Shown here one piece after another: positions 1 to 6,551 of a DNA stretch of 36,978 bases. The translations under genes were made by a program, and so were the position numbers. Origin of the DNA: a virus; IMG/VR virus record IMGVR_UViG_3300033141_004054, positions 1 through 36,978 of that record; one strand, given 5' to 3'. Numbering within the stretch: position 1 is the first letter of the stretch; each line of letters opens with the position of its first letter. The notes beneath the pieces were generated by a model, which searched no databases, had not been told where the DNA came from, and saw only the letters and a list, made by a program, of their open reading frames with translations.

Positions 1-669
1 AAAGGTATATGTGGTTCTAAAAATTTACCTTTAGCTGATGAAGGTAGAGAATGGGATGGAAGTGGAGCTAGAAAGAGAATGTTAGCAAGAGCTGGTGGTA
101 AAGATAATTTTAATAAAGCTAAATACAAACAAGGTTTTGTAGCTTTAGTTGGAAAAGGTGATAATCTTGGTGATTATAAATTACCATTTGCTGATGTAAT
201 TAATGGAAAATTAATGGCAGTATGGCGTGGAGTTTCTGCTGCTGGTGGCGTTTTGCAAGGGGCTAGAGGTGGAGTAGATGGAGTTAATCTTCAAGCAGCT
301 AGAAGTTTTCTTACCCCTTATTATAAAAAATTTGGGAAAGATACCCCGTGGAATAAGAGCTTCTTGAATGATTTAATTTCTTTCAGAGAATCTTTTTATA
401 AATTTGATGATGAAATTGAAGAAACTGAAACATTAAATGATTCTTGTAATTTATCAAAAGAAGAAAAAGATAAAATTTTTGAAGAAATCGGAAATCTCAT
501 TAATGTTATTGAAGAACTTAAAAATGAAATAGCAGAATTGAAAAAAGGTGAGATTGACGAGGGCGACGAAGATGATTTTCTTGATTGGGAAACAGTTATA
601 AATAATATGATTGATAATACTGATGAAATTAATTATAACGACCTTTCTGATTGGAAATCAATTCTTTAA
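1..669 (+). CDS. C-terminal part of prohead protease/scaffold-type capsid morphogenesis protein (5' end outside window)
   Basis: The frame is open from base 1, so the true start lies upstream and only the last 222 residues are seen. The first ~110 residues carry a pattern I know from C-terminal regions of phage prohead-protease or scaffold-type proteins: a basic ARKRM stretch, YKLPFADVINGKL, then GARGGVDGVNLQAAR and a YYKKFG end. The last ~90 residues are acidic and include a probable coiled coil (EEIGNLINVIEELKNEIAEL), which suits a scaffold tail. The position, 27 bases ahead of the major capsid gene, is where protease/scaffold genes sit. The catalytic part is not in the window, so the protease role is inferred from family resemblance and position. 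Confidence 0.6.
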   Translation, partial: KGICGSKNLPLADEGREWDGSGARKRMLARAGGKDNFNKAKYKQGFVALVGKGDNLGDYKLPFADVINGKLMAVWRGVSAAGGVLQGARGGVDGVNLQAARSFLTPYYKKFGKDTPWNKSFLNDLISFRESFYKFDDEIEETETLNDSCNLSKEEKDKIFEEIGNLINVIEELKNEIAELKKGEIDEGDEDDFLDWETVINNMIDNTDEINYNDLSDWKSIL

Positions 670-696
670 CAATTATTAATGTAGGAGGAAAAAAAT

Positions 697-1902
697 ATGG
701 ATTCTAAATTAGAGCAGTTGAAAAAACTTATAGATGAAAGGGTCAATGAAAAAATTGATTCTATGAAAGTCACAGATAGTTTTGTTAGTTCTGGAGATCT
801 TTCTGGTTATAATGTTCCTAAATCTTTGGGGAATGGTATAATTCAAACTAGAGAAGGTTCTGTAATAGATACTAAAAATACAAGTACTCCTTGGATATAT
901 GTATCTGATGACTTGAAACAATTTTGTAAATCATTTTTTCAATATGTAAGAACTAATGTTGCTGATGATTATCTCCAAGAAAAATGGTTGGGTACTACTA
1001 CTGATACTGCTGGTGGATTTTTAGTTCCTGAGGAATTTGCAAATCAAATGGTAGTGTACACTGCTCCTGGAAATATTGTATGGCCTAGGGCAACCAAGTG
1101 GACAATGACAACTGATAAACTTCAGTTTCCAAAACTTGGTCAGGTTCCTGAATCTGGCTCTAGCCAAGACCATTTTGCAGGAGTAAGTTTTGAATGGATA
1201 GATGAGGGGGATAGTAAACCTGAAACTGAACCTAACTTTACCTTTTTGGAACTTACTGTTCATGAATTAGCTGGTTATACTGAAATAAGTGATAATCTTA
1301 TTGATGAAGCAGCTATTAATATAATGAACTTTTTAACTCAGCTTTATAGGCTGTCTTATATGTATACTACGGACACTGCTTTTATTTCTGGAACTGGTGC
1401 TGGACAGCCCCTAGGTGTTATTTCTGACCCACAGGTAACTTTAGTTAATAGAAATACTGCTGGAACCGTTGTATTTACCGATTTAGTTAATATGGACAAT
1501 GCTCTTCCTTCCATGTTTGAACAAGGGGCGGTATGGTTTATGAATAAAGCCATTTTGAATGCTCTTAGAAATGAAAGAGATTCTAATAATGCTCCTATTC
1601 TTCAGGAAGTTTGGGGTTATGATGCTGGAATCGGTACTACTTCTAGAATAACAACTATATTTGGTTATCCTGTAATAAGGTCTGATGGTAAAACATCCTC
1701 TAAGGGGACTAAAGGTGATGTTATTCTTGGTAATTGGAGTTATTATTATATAGGTGAATGTAAAAAATACAATTTAGATGTTTCTAAACATGCAGCTTTC
1801 CGTAGAAATAAAACTGCTATAAGATGTAGTGGTAAACTCGATGGACAAGCTTCTATTCCTGAAGCATTTGTTGTTTTAACTGATTACAGTTCATCTAGTT
1901 AA
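697..1902 (+). CDS. Major capsid protein, HK97 fold
   Basis: This 401-residue protein forms the icosahedral shell. It has a short N-terminal helical segment (residues 1-25, LEQLKKLIDERVNEKIDS), shorter than the ~100-residue delta domain of HK97 gp5, so scaffolding may be supplied by the upstream acidic protein. The core begins with AGGFLVPEEF (105-114), a hallmark of HK97-type capsid proteins. It continues through an E-loop-like region (FEWIDEGDSKPETEP, 165-179), a TEISDNLIDEA helix and SGTGAGQPLGV (231-241). The C-terminus is an unusual run of serines. A perfect AGGAGG (683-688) lies 8 bases before the ATG, fitting high expression. A stem-loop follows the gene. Confidence 0.93.
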   Translation: MDSKLEQLKKLIDERVNEKIDSMKVTDSFVSSGDLSGYNVPKSLGNGIIQTREGSVIDTKNTSTPWIYVSDDLKQFCKSFFQYVRTNVADDYLQEKWLGTTTDTAGGFLVPEEFANQMVVYTAPGNIVWPRATKWTMTTDKLQFPKLGQVPESGSSQDHFAGVSFEWIDEGDSKPETEPNFTFLELTVHELAGYTEISDNLIDEAAINIMNFLTQLYRLSYMYTTDTAFISGTGAGQPLGVISDPQVTLVNRNTAGTVVFTDLVNMDNALPSMFEQGAVWFMNKAILNALRNERDSNNAPILQEVWGYDAGIGTTSRITTIFGYPVIRSDGKTSSKGTKGDVILGNWSYYYIGECKKYNLDVSKHAAFRRNKTAIRCSGKLDGQASIPEAFVVLTDYSSSS

Positions 1903-1925
1903 ACATTAATTTAATAGTAAATAAA

Positions 1926-1955
1926 TCCTGGGGTTAATTTATACTGACCCCAGGA
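1926..1955 (+). terminator. Stem-loop after the capsid gene (possible terminator or attenuator)
   Basis: A perfect 9-bp inverted repeat, TCCTGGGGT (1926-1934) and ACCCCAGGA (1947-1955), encloses a 12-base loop just after the capsid stop codon. The T-tract expected of a strong rho-independent terminator is missing (ATTACTATAAAT follows). It may instead attenuate transcription or protect the 3' end of the abundant capsid mRNA. Confidence 0.5.
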
Positions 1956-1976
1956 ATTACTATAAATATAATTATT

Positions 1977-1982
1977 GAGGAG
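1977..1982 (+). promoter_or_regulatory. Ribosome binding site that sets the decoration-protein start at 1990
   Basis: GAGGAG lies 7 bases before ATG 1990. The frame also contains a TTG at 1975, but that overlaps this site and has no SD of its own, so 1990 is preferred. Confidence 0.7.
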
Positions 1983-1989
1983 AACAAAT

Positions 1990-2442
1990 ATGAGAACAGA
2001 TTTAGTTAGTAATCACAAAGTTACTGTCTTTCAGTATCCCGATAAGATAGAAGCTCAAACAATCACTACTGTTTCTAGAGATATGAGCCATTCTATTTCC
2101 TCTCCTGCTGGTTACCACGAAAAAAACAGAAGTATGTTATTGATTATACCAGTACGCCAGTGGGGGGCTGATGGGACTATTACTATAACTGTACAGGATA
2201 GTGCAGATAATTCTACCTTTTCTACCTTTGCTACTTTGTCTGCTGCAAGTCAAACTGCTGCTCCTACTGTGTATATAGCAGATATACACAATTTTAAAAG
2301 GTATGTACGTCTTTCTGTAGTTGTTGCTGGTGGTGTTGAGGGGCGGACAGAATTTGAATTTGCTATTATAGGAGTATGTGCTATACCTAATAGAGCACCA
2401 GTATATCAAGAAGGCACTGAACTTACTGTAACTTATGCTTAA
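1990..2442 (+). CDS. Small beta-rich virion protein, probable capsid decoration protein
   Basis: This 150-residue protein follows the capsid gene under a good SD. It is rich in Thr, Val and Ser in alternating patterns (GTITITVQDSADNSTFSTF, then FKRYVRLSVVVAGG), as expected of a beta-sandwich. It has no signal peptide or membrane segment. The sequence resembles proteins often encoded directly after phage major capsid genes and annotated only as structural. Decoration or head stabilisation is the likely role, but this rests on position and predicted fold. It could instead be a minor head protein. A strong terminator-like hairpin follows, grouping it with the capsid gene as a high-expression unit. 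Confidence 0.55.
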   Translation: MRTDLVSNHKVTVFQYPDKIEAQTITTVSRDMSHSISSPAGYHEKNRSMLLIIPVRQWGADGTITITVQDSADNSTFSTFATLSAASQTAAPTVYIADIHNFKRYVRLSVVVAGGVEGRTEFEFAIIGVCAIPNRAPVYQEGTELTVTYA

Positions 2443-2446
2443 CCAA

Positions 2447-2481
2447 TATAATATGGAAGGTGGGAGGTTTTCCATAATATA
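2447..2481 (+). repeat. AT-rich inverted repeat (hairpin)
   Basis: TATAATATGGAA (2447-2458) and TTCCATAATATA (2470-2481) pair with one internal mismatch around an 11-base G-rich loop. It lies directly after the decoration gene and just before a longer GC-rich stem-loop, so the two may act together in ending or processing the capsid transcript. Confidence 0.5.
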
Positions 2482-2489
2482 ATATTATA

Positions 2490-2566
2490 GGAGGGGGATT
2501 TTTGCAGGATCATACTTTTACCCTCCCTTGCCTCTTATGATCCCATTCCTTGCCCCCTCCATTTTT
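2490..2566 (+). terminator. Long stem-loop with T-run, probable rho-independent terminator
   Basis: The outer arms GGAGGGGG (2490-2497) and CCCCCTCC (2553-2560) pair perfectly. After an internal loop of about 9 bases per side, inner arms GGATCATA (2507-2514) and TATGATCC (2536-2543) pair again. ATTTTT (2561-2566) follows at once. The GC-rich base plus T-run is terminator-like. It separates the capsid/decoration pair from the connector genes and could lower expression of the latter. Confidence 0.65.
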
Positions 2567-2583
2567 AAAAGGGAGATATTAAT

Positions 2584-2772
2584 ATGAAAATAAGATTAAC
2601 TAATTTAGCACATGCAAAAAAAGTTTATATGGAAGTAAATAAAGAATATGAAGTAGATGATTCTTTAGGAAAGATGTGGATTGAAAAGAATTTAGCTGTA
2701 GAAGTATCTGAAAAAAAGAAAATGAAAAAATCTCCAAGAAACAAAATGATAAAAAATTCAACAAATAAATAA
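2584..2772 (+). CDS. Small conserved phage protein of the head-tail connector region
   Basis: This 62-residue protein begins KIRLTNLAHAKKVYMEVNKE, has a central acidic YEVDDSLGKMWIEKNLA and ends in a very basic Lys/Asn tail. Small proteins of this pattern (a short beta strand, a 'V-D-D-x-L-x-x-x-W-I-E-K-x-x-A' middle and a charged tail) are common in phage head-tail regions, but no function is known to me. GGGAG at 2571-2575 precedes the ATG. A second small acidic protein with a similar middle (VPEKVAQDLINSDV) is encoded at 4304. No membrane segment is visible. It might be a connector accessory protein or a partner of the neck proteins. Confidence 0.6.
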   Translation: MKIRLTNLAHAKKVYMEVNKEYEVDDSLGKMWIEKNLAVEVSEKKKMKKSPRNKMIKNSTNK

Positions 2773-2777
2773 AAAAT

Positions 2778-3113
2778 ATGAGTATTGAGGGAATGTTGGA
2801 TCGTGTAGTTACTATATACTCAAAAACTGTGTCTTACACTGCAACAGATGGAAGTCCCTCAATCACTTGGACGGCCATCACAACTACAGCGAAGGCAGCG
2901 ATCCAGCAACGATATGAACGGATGACTGTTGATAACAGAGGATTTATATATCAAACACTGCACGTGGCATATTTCTCTATTGATGATAAAAATCACCTTT
3001 CGATAGGGAACAAGATTATTGACAATGATAATGGGGAGGTATATATAATTACTTCGAACTATGAGCCTCGGAATCACCATATTCAAGTATTTCTTAAAGA
3101 GGATACTTCCTAA
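2778..3113 (+). CDS. Head-tail adaptor / head closure protein
   Basis: This 111-residue protein matches the phage head-tail joining family (SPP1 gp16-like). It starts with a LDRVVTIYSKTVS strand, then a TDGSPSITWTAITTTAKAAIQQR segment characteristic of that family, a loop region and a final NNGEVYIITS-like strand with a hydrophilic end. Such proteins form a ring closing the portal and connecting to the tail. The start lies 5 bases after the preceding gene and has no clear SD, so translation is probably coupled. Bases ~2850-2940 are noticeably more GC-rich than neighbouring DNA. Confidence 0.75.
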   Translation: MSIEGMLDRVVTIYSKTVSYTATDGSPSITWTAITTTAKAAIQQRYERMTVDNRGFIYQTLHVAYFSIDDKNHLSIGNKIIDNDNGEVYIITSNYEPRNHHIQVFLKEDTS

Positions 3114-3114
3114 A

Positions 3115-3816
3115 ATGTTTTCTCTTCGTATTAGTATAGACCAAGCGGCGATCCAGAATCTTATAACAAAAGTTTTAATTCGCAAAAATTCCGCTATTAT
3201 TGCAGGATTGGATGAAGTGACAAACGAATTTAAAAATGCTGTACAAAGTTCTTTTCTCACACAAAGTCAGGCTAGAGGGAGGCAATATGGGAGCCATAGG
3301 GCATCTGCTCCTGGACAGACCCCCGCTTCCTGGACAGGTTTATATAAAAGTAAAATAGAAATAACCAATCAGAGAAAAATTGGAAATTACTGGGCAGTTG
3401 ATATAAAAGGAAATGTTCCTTATGCAAGAACATTAGAATATGGGGGAATAAATAAACAAGGGAATTATGTTGCTCCACGCCCTTTATGGAGACCAATTAT
3501 ACTTTATATGGGACATAGATTTGCTGCTATAATGAGAAAATATATAAATATGTTATATTGGGGAGCACAATTGCCCTCCCAAACGGGAAGTAAATGGTTA
3601 GGACTTAGACCTTCAGCAAAATCTTCTACAAGACCTGTTGTTCCTCTAGCTCCTAAATGGACTGAAATGCAAGTTTATACTTATATGAGAAAGCAAATTT
3701 ATCCAACCCCCACTAGTTCTGCTGGTTCTACAGGATGGAGACAGGTAGGCCCAAATTGGTTTGTTAAAGGTGGTCTTTCTAATATAAAATCTACAGGGAA
3801 TTATTGGGAGGAATAA
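3115..3816 (+). CDS. Neck protein of the HK97 gp10 type, with extended C-terminus
   Basis: Starting at ATG 3115, one base after the previous stop and after AAAGAGGA (3096-3103), this gives 233 residues. An in-frame upstream ATG at 3061 would overlap the preceding gene by 53 bases and has no SD, so I reject it. The family signature is clear: HRASAPGQTPASWTGLYKS (residues ~61-80), VPYARTLEYGG (~101-112) and APRPLWRPII (~121-131). HK97-gp10-like proteins sit between head and tail and help join them. The ~100 residues after the usual end, with several Trp and Pro residues, are longer than typical family members and are unexplained. Confidence 0.75.
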   Translation: MFSLRISIDQAAIQNLITKVLIRKNSAIIAGLDEVTNEFKNAVQSSFLTQSQARGRQYGSHRASAPGQTPASWTGLYKSKIEITNQRKIGNYWAVDIKGNVPYARTLEYGGINKQGNYVAPRPLWRPIILYMGHRFAAIMRKYINMLYWGAQLPSQTGSKWLGLRPSAKSSTRPVVPLAPKWTEMQVYTYMRKQIYPTPTSSAGSTGWRQVGPNWFVKGGLSNIKSTGNYWEE

Positions 3817-4278
3817 ATGGCAACTAAAGAGTTATTACAAAAAGTAGTAACAACATTGAGGGATGATACAACTTTTAAATCATTAACAGGAAGTACATGG
3901 AATGGGACTTCAGGAGATCCAAGAATTTATTTAGAAGACCCTCCAGAAGATATAATTGCTACATTAGATTCCAAAGCAGCTTTTTGTGTTACTAATTTGA
4001 TAACTGCTGGGGAACTTCCTTATGATGGTGTAAGACCTGATGGTTTACCAGACCATTTTTTTTCAATATCAATTTTTAGCAAAACCAATTCTATTTGTTA
4101 TGATGTTTTAGACGCAATAAATAATCTTTTAGACGAAAAAACTTTAAGTACAACTAGTTATACAATTTTGTGGAGTAGACGAGGTAGATTAGTTCCAGAT
4201 AAATTTGATATGACTTCTGGTGCTCGTATTTATTGTTTACATATTAATTACCGATTTAGTTGGATTGTAACTCGTTGA
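3817..4278 (+). CDS. Tail terminator / tail completion protein (DUF3168-like)
   Basis: This 153-residue protein begins right after the previous stop, with GGGAGGA (3807-3812) inside the end of the neighbour. It has an N-terminal helix (ELLQKVVTTLRDD), the PRIYLEDPPED region, a strand with HFFSISIFSK, a helix YDVLDAINNLLDEKTL and a C-terminal strand ARIYCLHINYRFSW. That arrangement matches DUF3168/gp17-type tail completion proteins, which cap the finished tail tube and bind the connector. Its place between a gp10-like protein and the tail tube agrees. I see no catalytic residues or membrane segments. Confidence 0.65.
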   Translation: MATKELLQKVVTTLRDDTTFKSLTGSTWNGTSGDPRIYLEDPPEDIIATLDSKAAFCVTNLITAGELPYDGVRPDGLPDHFFSISIFSKTNSICYDVLDAINNLLDEKTLSTTSYTILWSRRGRLVPDKFDMTSGARIYCLHINYRFSWIVTR

Positions 4279-4291
4279 TTTTATTAGAAAT

Positions 4292-4297
4292 AAGGAG
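4292..4297 (+). promoter_or_regulatory. Ribosome binding site favouring the second of two adjacent ATG codons
   Basis: AAGGAG ends 3 bases before ATG 4301 and 6 bases before ATG 4304. The second spacing is the better one, so I place the start at 4304. Confidence 0.6.
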
Positions 4298-4303
4298 AAT
4301 ATG

Positions 4304-4588
4304 ATGAAGGAAGAAGAATATATAGAAGAATATGTGGAAGAAGAAGTTCCAAAGGTATATAAGGAATTAGTTTATATTGGAGAAGGGGTTATTTCAATAA
4401 TGGGGTATAATAGTCTTCAAGGAAAACGAAAACTAAAATTTAGGGATCATATTATAGTCCCTGAAAAAGTAGCACAAGATTTAATTAATTCAGATGTATT
4501 CGTAGAATACAAACAGGAAGAAGAAGATATCAAATTTGATGAAAGTATCTTTGATGAATCCAATAATAATGAACAAATGGAGGTGTAA
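4304..4588 (+). CDS. Small acidic protein between tail terminator and tail tube
   Basis: This 94-residue protein is strongly acidic at both ends (KEEEYIEEYVEEEV at the start, EEEDIKFDESIFDES near the end). The middle is more ordered: VYIGEGVISIMGYNS, then KLKFRDHIIVPEKVAQDLINSDVF, a pattern seen in small phage proteins that present a short beta strand and one helix. The layout resembles the 62-residue protein at 2584 (a helical V-x-x-x-x-A-x-x-L-I/W stretch). No function can be assigned. Its place directly before the tail tube gene suggests a structural accessory or chaperone. The gene ends 5 bases before the tail tube start, with the tube SD inside its end. Confidence 0.6.
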   Translation: MKEEEYIEEYVEEEVPKVYKELVYIGEGVISIMGYNSLQGKRKLKFRDHIIVPEKVAQDLINSDVFVEYKQEEEDIKFDESIFDESNNNEQMEV

Positions 4589-4593
4589 AAAGT

Positions 4594-5748
4594 ATGGGTG
4601 ATTATAAATTAGCAATACAAAGACGATGTGAAATTTTCACAAAAAAAGAGACTAATTATGGAGTATTTGCATTTCCATCAACAACTGACGCTTTAGCTCC
4701 TTTAGGTTTCCCCACTCATTCATGGAATCAAAATTTTACTCCAAGTGCAGAAAGTCAAGATACTGGTTCTTTAATGGACAGATTTAGAGACAAAACTGGT
4801 GCTGGAACTTATAGTTTTGATATCTATGCTAGGCCAAGCGGAACTGCTGGAAATGTTCCTGCTGAAGATACTATATTGGAATGTGCTATGGGAAGTAAAC
4901 CTGCTGCGGCTTCTAGTTATATAATGTATACTTTAGCTAAATCTTTACCTTCTTTCTCTATGATTATAAGAGAAGATAATATTTGGTATTATTGTTATGG
5001 TTGTGTAGTAGATACTCTTACTTGTGCTCTTACAGCTGCTGGGGCTGTGGGTTATTCTGTAAGTGGTAATTTCAAGAAAGAATGTTATGCTGGCACTGGT
5101 ACTACACATAGTCCTTCTGCTGGGGCTACATTAGCCTTAAAAAATGGACATGGAAAACGGTTTAGTGTGGGTTCTTATATTGAAATAAATGGGGACAATA
5201 ATGGTGGAGCAGGATATGAAATTACTTCTATTTCTACAGATACTCTTACAGTATCCCCTAGTCATTCTTGTAATACTAGTGATGCTCCAGTTAAAGGATA
5301 TTCTCCAACTGCTGCATTAATAGGTACTCCAGTAGAAGCGAGATTGAATAATGTAACACTTCAACTTTCTGGTGAAAACGTTGTTCCTGAACCAATGGTA
5401 ACTGCTGGATTTACTCTTGCAAATAATCTTACTATGATTGAAGATGAAATGGATGGAACTGATTATGCTTCTAATTTTATAGAAAATGCTAAAAGAAGCA
5501 TAACGATTAACATGACTCCTTATTTTAGAAGAAGTACTTCCAGATTTTTCAATATTGCTGTAAATAATACTCAGCAACATGTAAGATTTAATTGTGGGAA
5601 TACTACTGGATATATGATTAGATTTGATTTTCCACGAATAGAACTTGATATCCCTAGTCCTACTGGAGCAGAAGCTAGGCAAGCTGCCTTAACTGGAGTT
5701 TCAATGGGGTCTAGTGGAGAAGATGAATTTTATATTACATATTATTAA
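4594..5748 (+). CDS. Major tail tube protein
   Basis: This 384-residue protein is beta-rich. SPSFSMIIREDNIWYYCYGC is not exact, but PSFSMIIRED followed by YCYGCVVDTLTCAL and VGYSVSGNFKKE is the pattern of tail tube subunits: a central sheet, then a 'G-x-x-V-D-T-L' segment. Residues ~180-235 look like an inserted small domain (FSVGSYIEINGDN, then ISTDTLTVSPSHS). The C-terminal part ends in strands with MIRFDFPRIELDIPSP. GGAGGTG (4579-4585) gives a strong SD. No contractile sheath gene is present beside it, supporting a non-contractile tail. Thr/Ser content is high, which would make it a conceivable glycosylation acceptor (inference only). Confidence 0.75.
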   Translation: MGDYKLAIQRRCEIFTKKETNYGVFAFPSTTDALAPLGFPTHSWNQNFTPSAESQDTGSLMDRFRDKTGAGTYSFDIYARPSGTAGNVPAEDTILECAMGSKPAAASSYIMYTLAKSLPSFSMIIREDNIWYYCYGCVVDTLTCALTAAGAVGYSVSGNFKKECYAGTGTTHSPSAGATLALKNGHGKRFSVGSYIEINGDNNGGAGYEITSISTDTLTVSPSHSCNTSDAPVKGYSPTAALIGTPVEARLNNVTLQLSGENVVPEPMVTAGFTLANNLTMIEDEMDGTDYASNFIENAKRSITINMTPYFRRSTSRFFNIAVNNTQQHVRFNCGNTTGYMIRFDFPRIELDIPSPTGAEARQAALTGVSMGSSGEDEFYITYY

Positions 5749-5775
5749 TTTTTATTTCCTTAGGGAGGGTGTACT

Positions 5776-6210
5776 ATGTTTGTTAATGTTGAAAAATTAA
5801 AAAAGTTTCAGGTGGATCCTGTAGAAGTAGAATATATAAAAGGGGTAACTCTTTATTTAGTTCCTATAAGTCCTAAAGTTTTTGATGATATTACTAGAAA
5901 ATGCACTTCGTATAAATGGAAACATGGACAAAAAGTTGAAAAGCTCAATGAAGATTTACGAAATGAATTACTTTGGGATGAAATGATTAGTGATTGGAAA
6001 GGAATTTATGTGGAAGGGACTAATGAAGAGTGGCCTTGTACAAAAGATAATAAGATTCTTCTGATGCTAAATGATATGGAATTTAGTTCCTTTGTTCAAA
6101 GTGCTTGTTTAAATATAAATGATTATAAAATTGAAAAAGAAGAGGAGGACTTTGAAAATTTAGAGCCTTCTCCCAGTTCTTGCGTAGAAGAGGAAGTAGT
6201 GGAGAATTAG
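5776..6210 (+). CDS. Tail assembly chaperone, short form (gpG-like)
   Basis: This 144-residue soluble protein lies between tail tube and tape measure, the constant place of tail assembly chaperones. It begins with the type of N-terminal strand region found in these proteins (FVNVEKLKKFQVDPVEVEYIKGVTLYLVPIS) and ends in an acidic tail (KEEEDFENLEPSPSS...). In lambda the equivalent gpG and its frameshifted partner gpGT bind the tape measure and recruit tube subunits. Codons 127-129 contain a slippery heptamer (6156-6162) from which a longer product can be made. SD AGGGAGG lies at 5761-5767. Confidence 0.75.
   Translation: MFVNVEKLKKFQVDPVEVEYIKGVTLYLVPISPKVFDDITRKCTSYKWKHGQKVEKLNEDLRNELLWDEMISDWKGIYVEGTNEEWPCTKDNKILLMLNDMEFSSFVQSACLNINDYKIEKEEEDFENLEPSPSSCVEEEVVEN
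6143..6206 (+). promoter_or_regulatory. Programmed -1 ribosomal frameshift signal
   Basis: The heptamer A-AAT-TTA (6156-6162) is in the correct register of the upstream gene and fits X-XXY-YYZ. The -1 frame has a stop (TGA 6153-6155) directly before it and is open from exactly 6156 to 6533. An internal SD-like AGGAGG (6143-6148) lies 7 bases upstream, as in stimulatory sites such as dnaX. Five bases downstream, TTCTCC (6168-6173) can pair with GGAGAA (6201-6206). Slippage would give a 252-residue fusion. The signal parts are seen directly; activity is inferred. Confidence 0.75.
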
Positions 6211-6533
6211 ATTGTGAAAATTGTCCTTTTATTGATGAGAGGGAAAGTGAGAGTTGTTTTGACCGTTGTGGGTATGTGAACCTCTTTCCCTCTAATCTTA
6301 TGGCGTGGAGAGCATATACTATTTTTGCTACACAATTTTGTCATGATTTCAATGTTCCTCTAAATATGATTTTTGATGAACTGGGAGTAAAAGATAGACT
6401 TTTAACTTTTAGAAAAATGTGTATTATCCATAGTGAATTACACCCACAAAAAAATGAAAAGGGAGTAGAAGGTGTTCCTGAGAAAACTCAGAGATTACTT
6501 TCAAAAATGGAAAAAGATAGGAATAAAATATAA
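6156..6533 (+). CDS. Tail assembly chaperone extension (T part, made by -1 frameshift from 5776)
   Basis: The reading frame 6156-6533 has no good start: the first candidate is TTG 6180, with no SD at useful spacing. It is best read as the C-terminal part of a gpGT-like fusion starting at 5776, joined after codon TTA 6160-6162 and continuing at AGA 6162-6164 (129 + 123 residues). The extension has a Cys-rich start (CENCP, then CFDRCGY) that could bind metal. A helical part follows (MAWRAYTIFATQFCHDF, NMIFDELG), typical of T-domain sequences that bind the tape measure. The end is basic. It stops 18 bases before the tape measure gene. Confidence 0.7.
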   Translation, partial: KFRAFSQFLRRRGSSGELDCENCPFIDERESESCFDRCGYVNLFPSNLMAWRAYTIFATQFCHDFNVPLNMIFDELGVKDRLLTFRKMCIIHSELHPQKNEKGVEGVPEKTQRLLSKMEKDRNKI

Positions 6534-6551
6534 AATAGGAGATTAGAATAT

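Noticed and set aside
3061-3114. Longer start for the gp10-like protein at ATG 3061
   Set aside because: It would overlap the adaptor gene by 53 bases, has no SD, and the family pattern begins after 3115.
6180-6533. Independent gene starting at TTG 6180
   Set aside because: No SD at useful spacing, start codon is weak, and the frame is open precisely from the slippery heptamer at 6156, so a frameshift extension explains it better.
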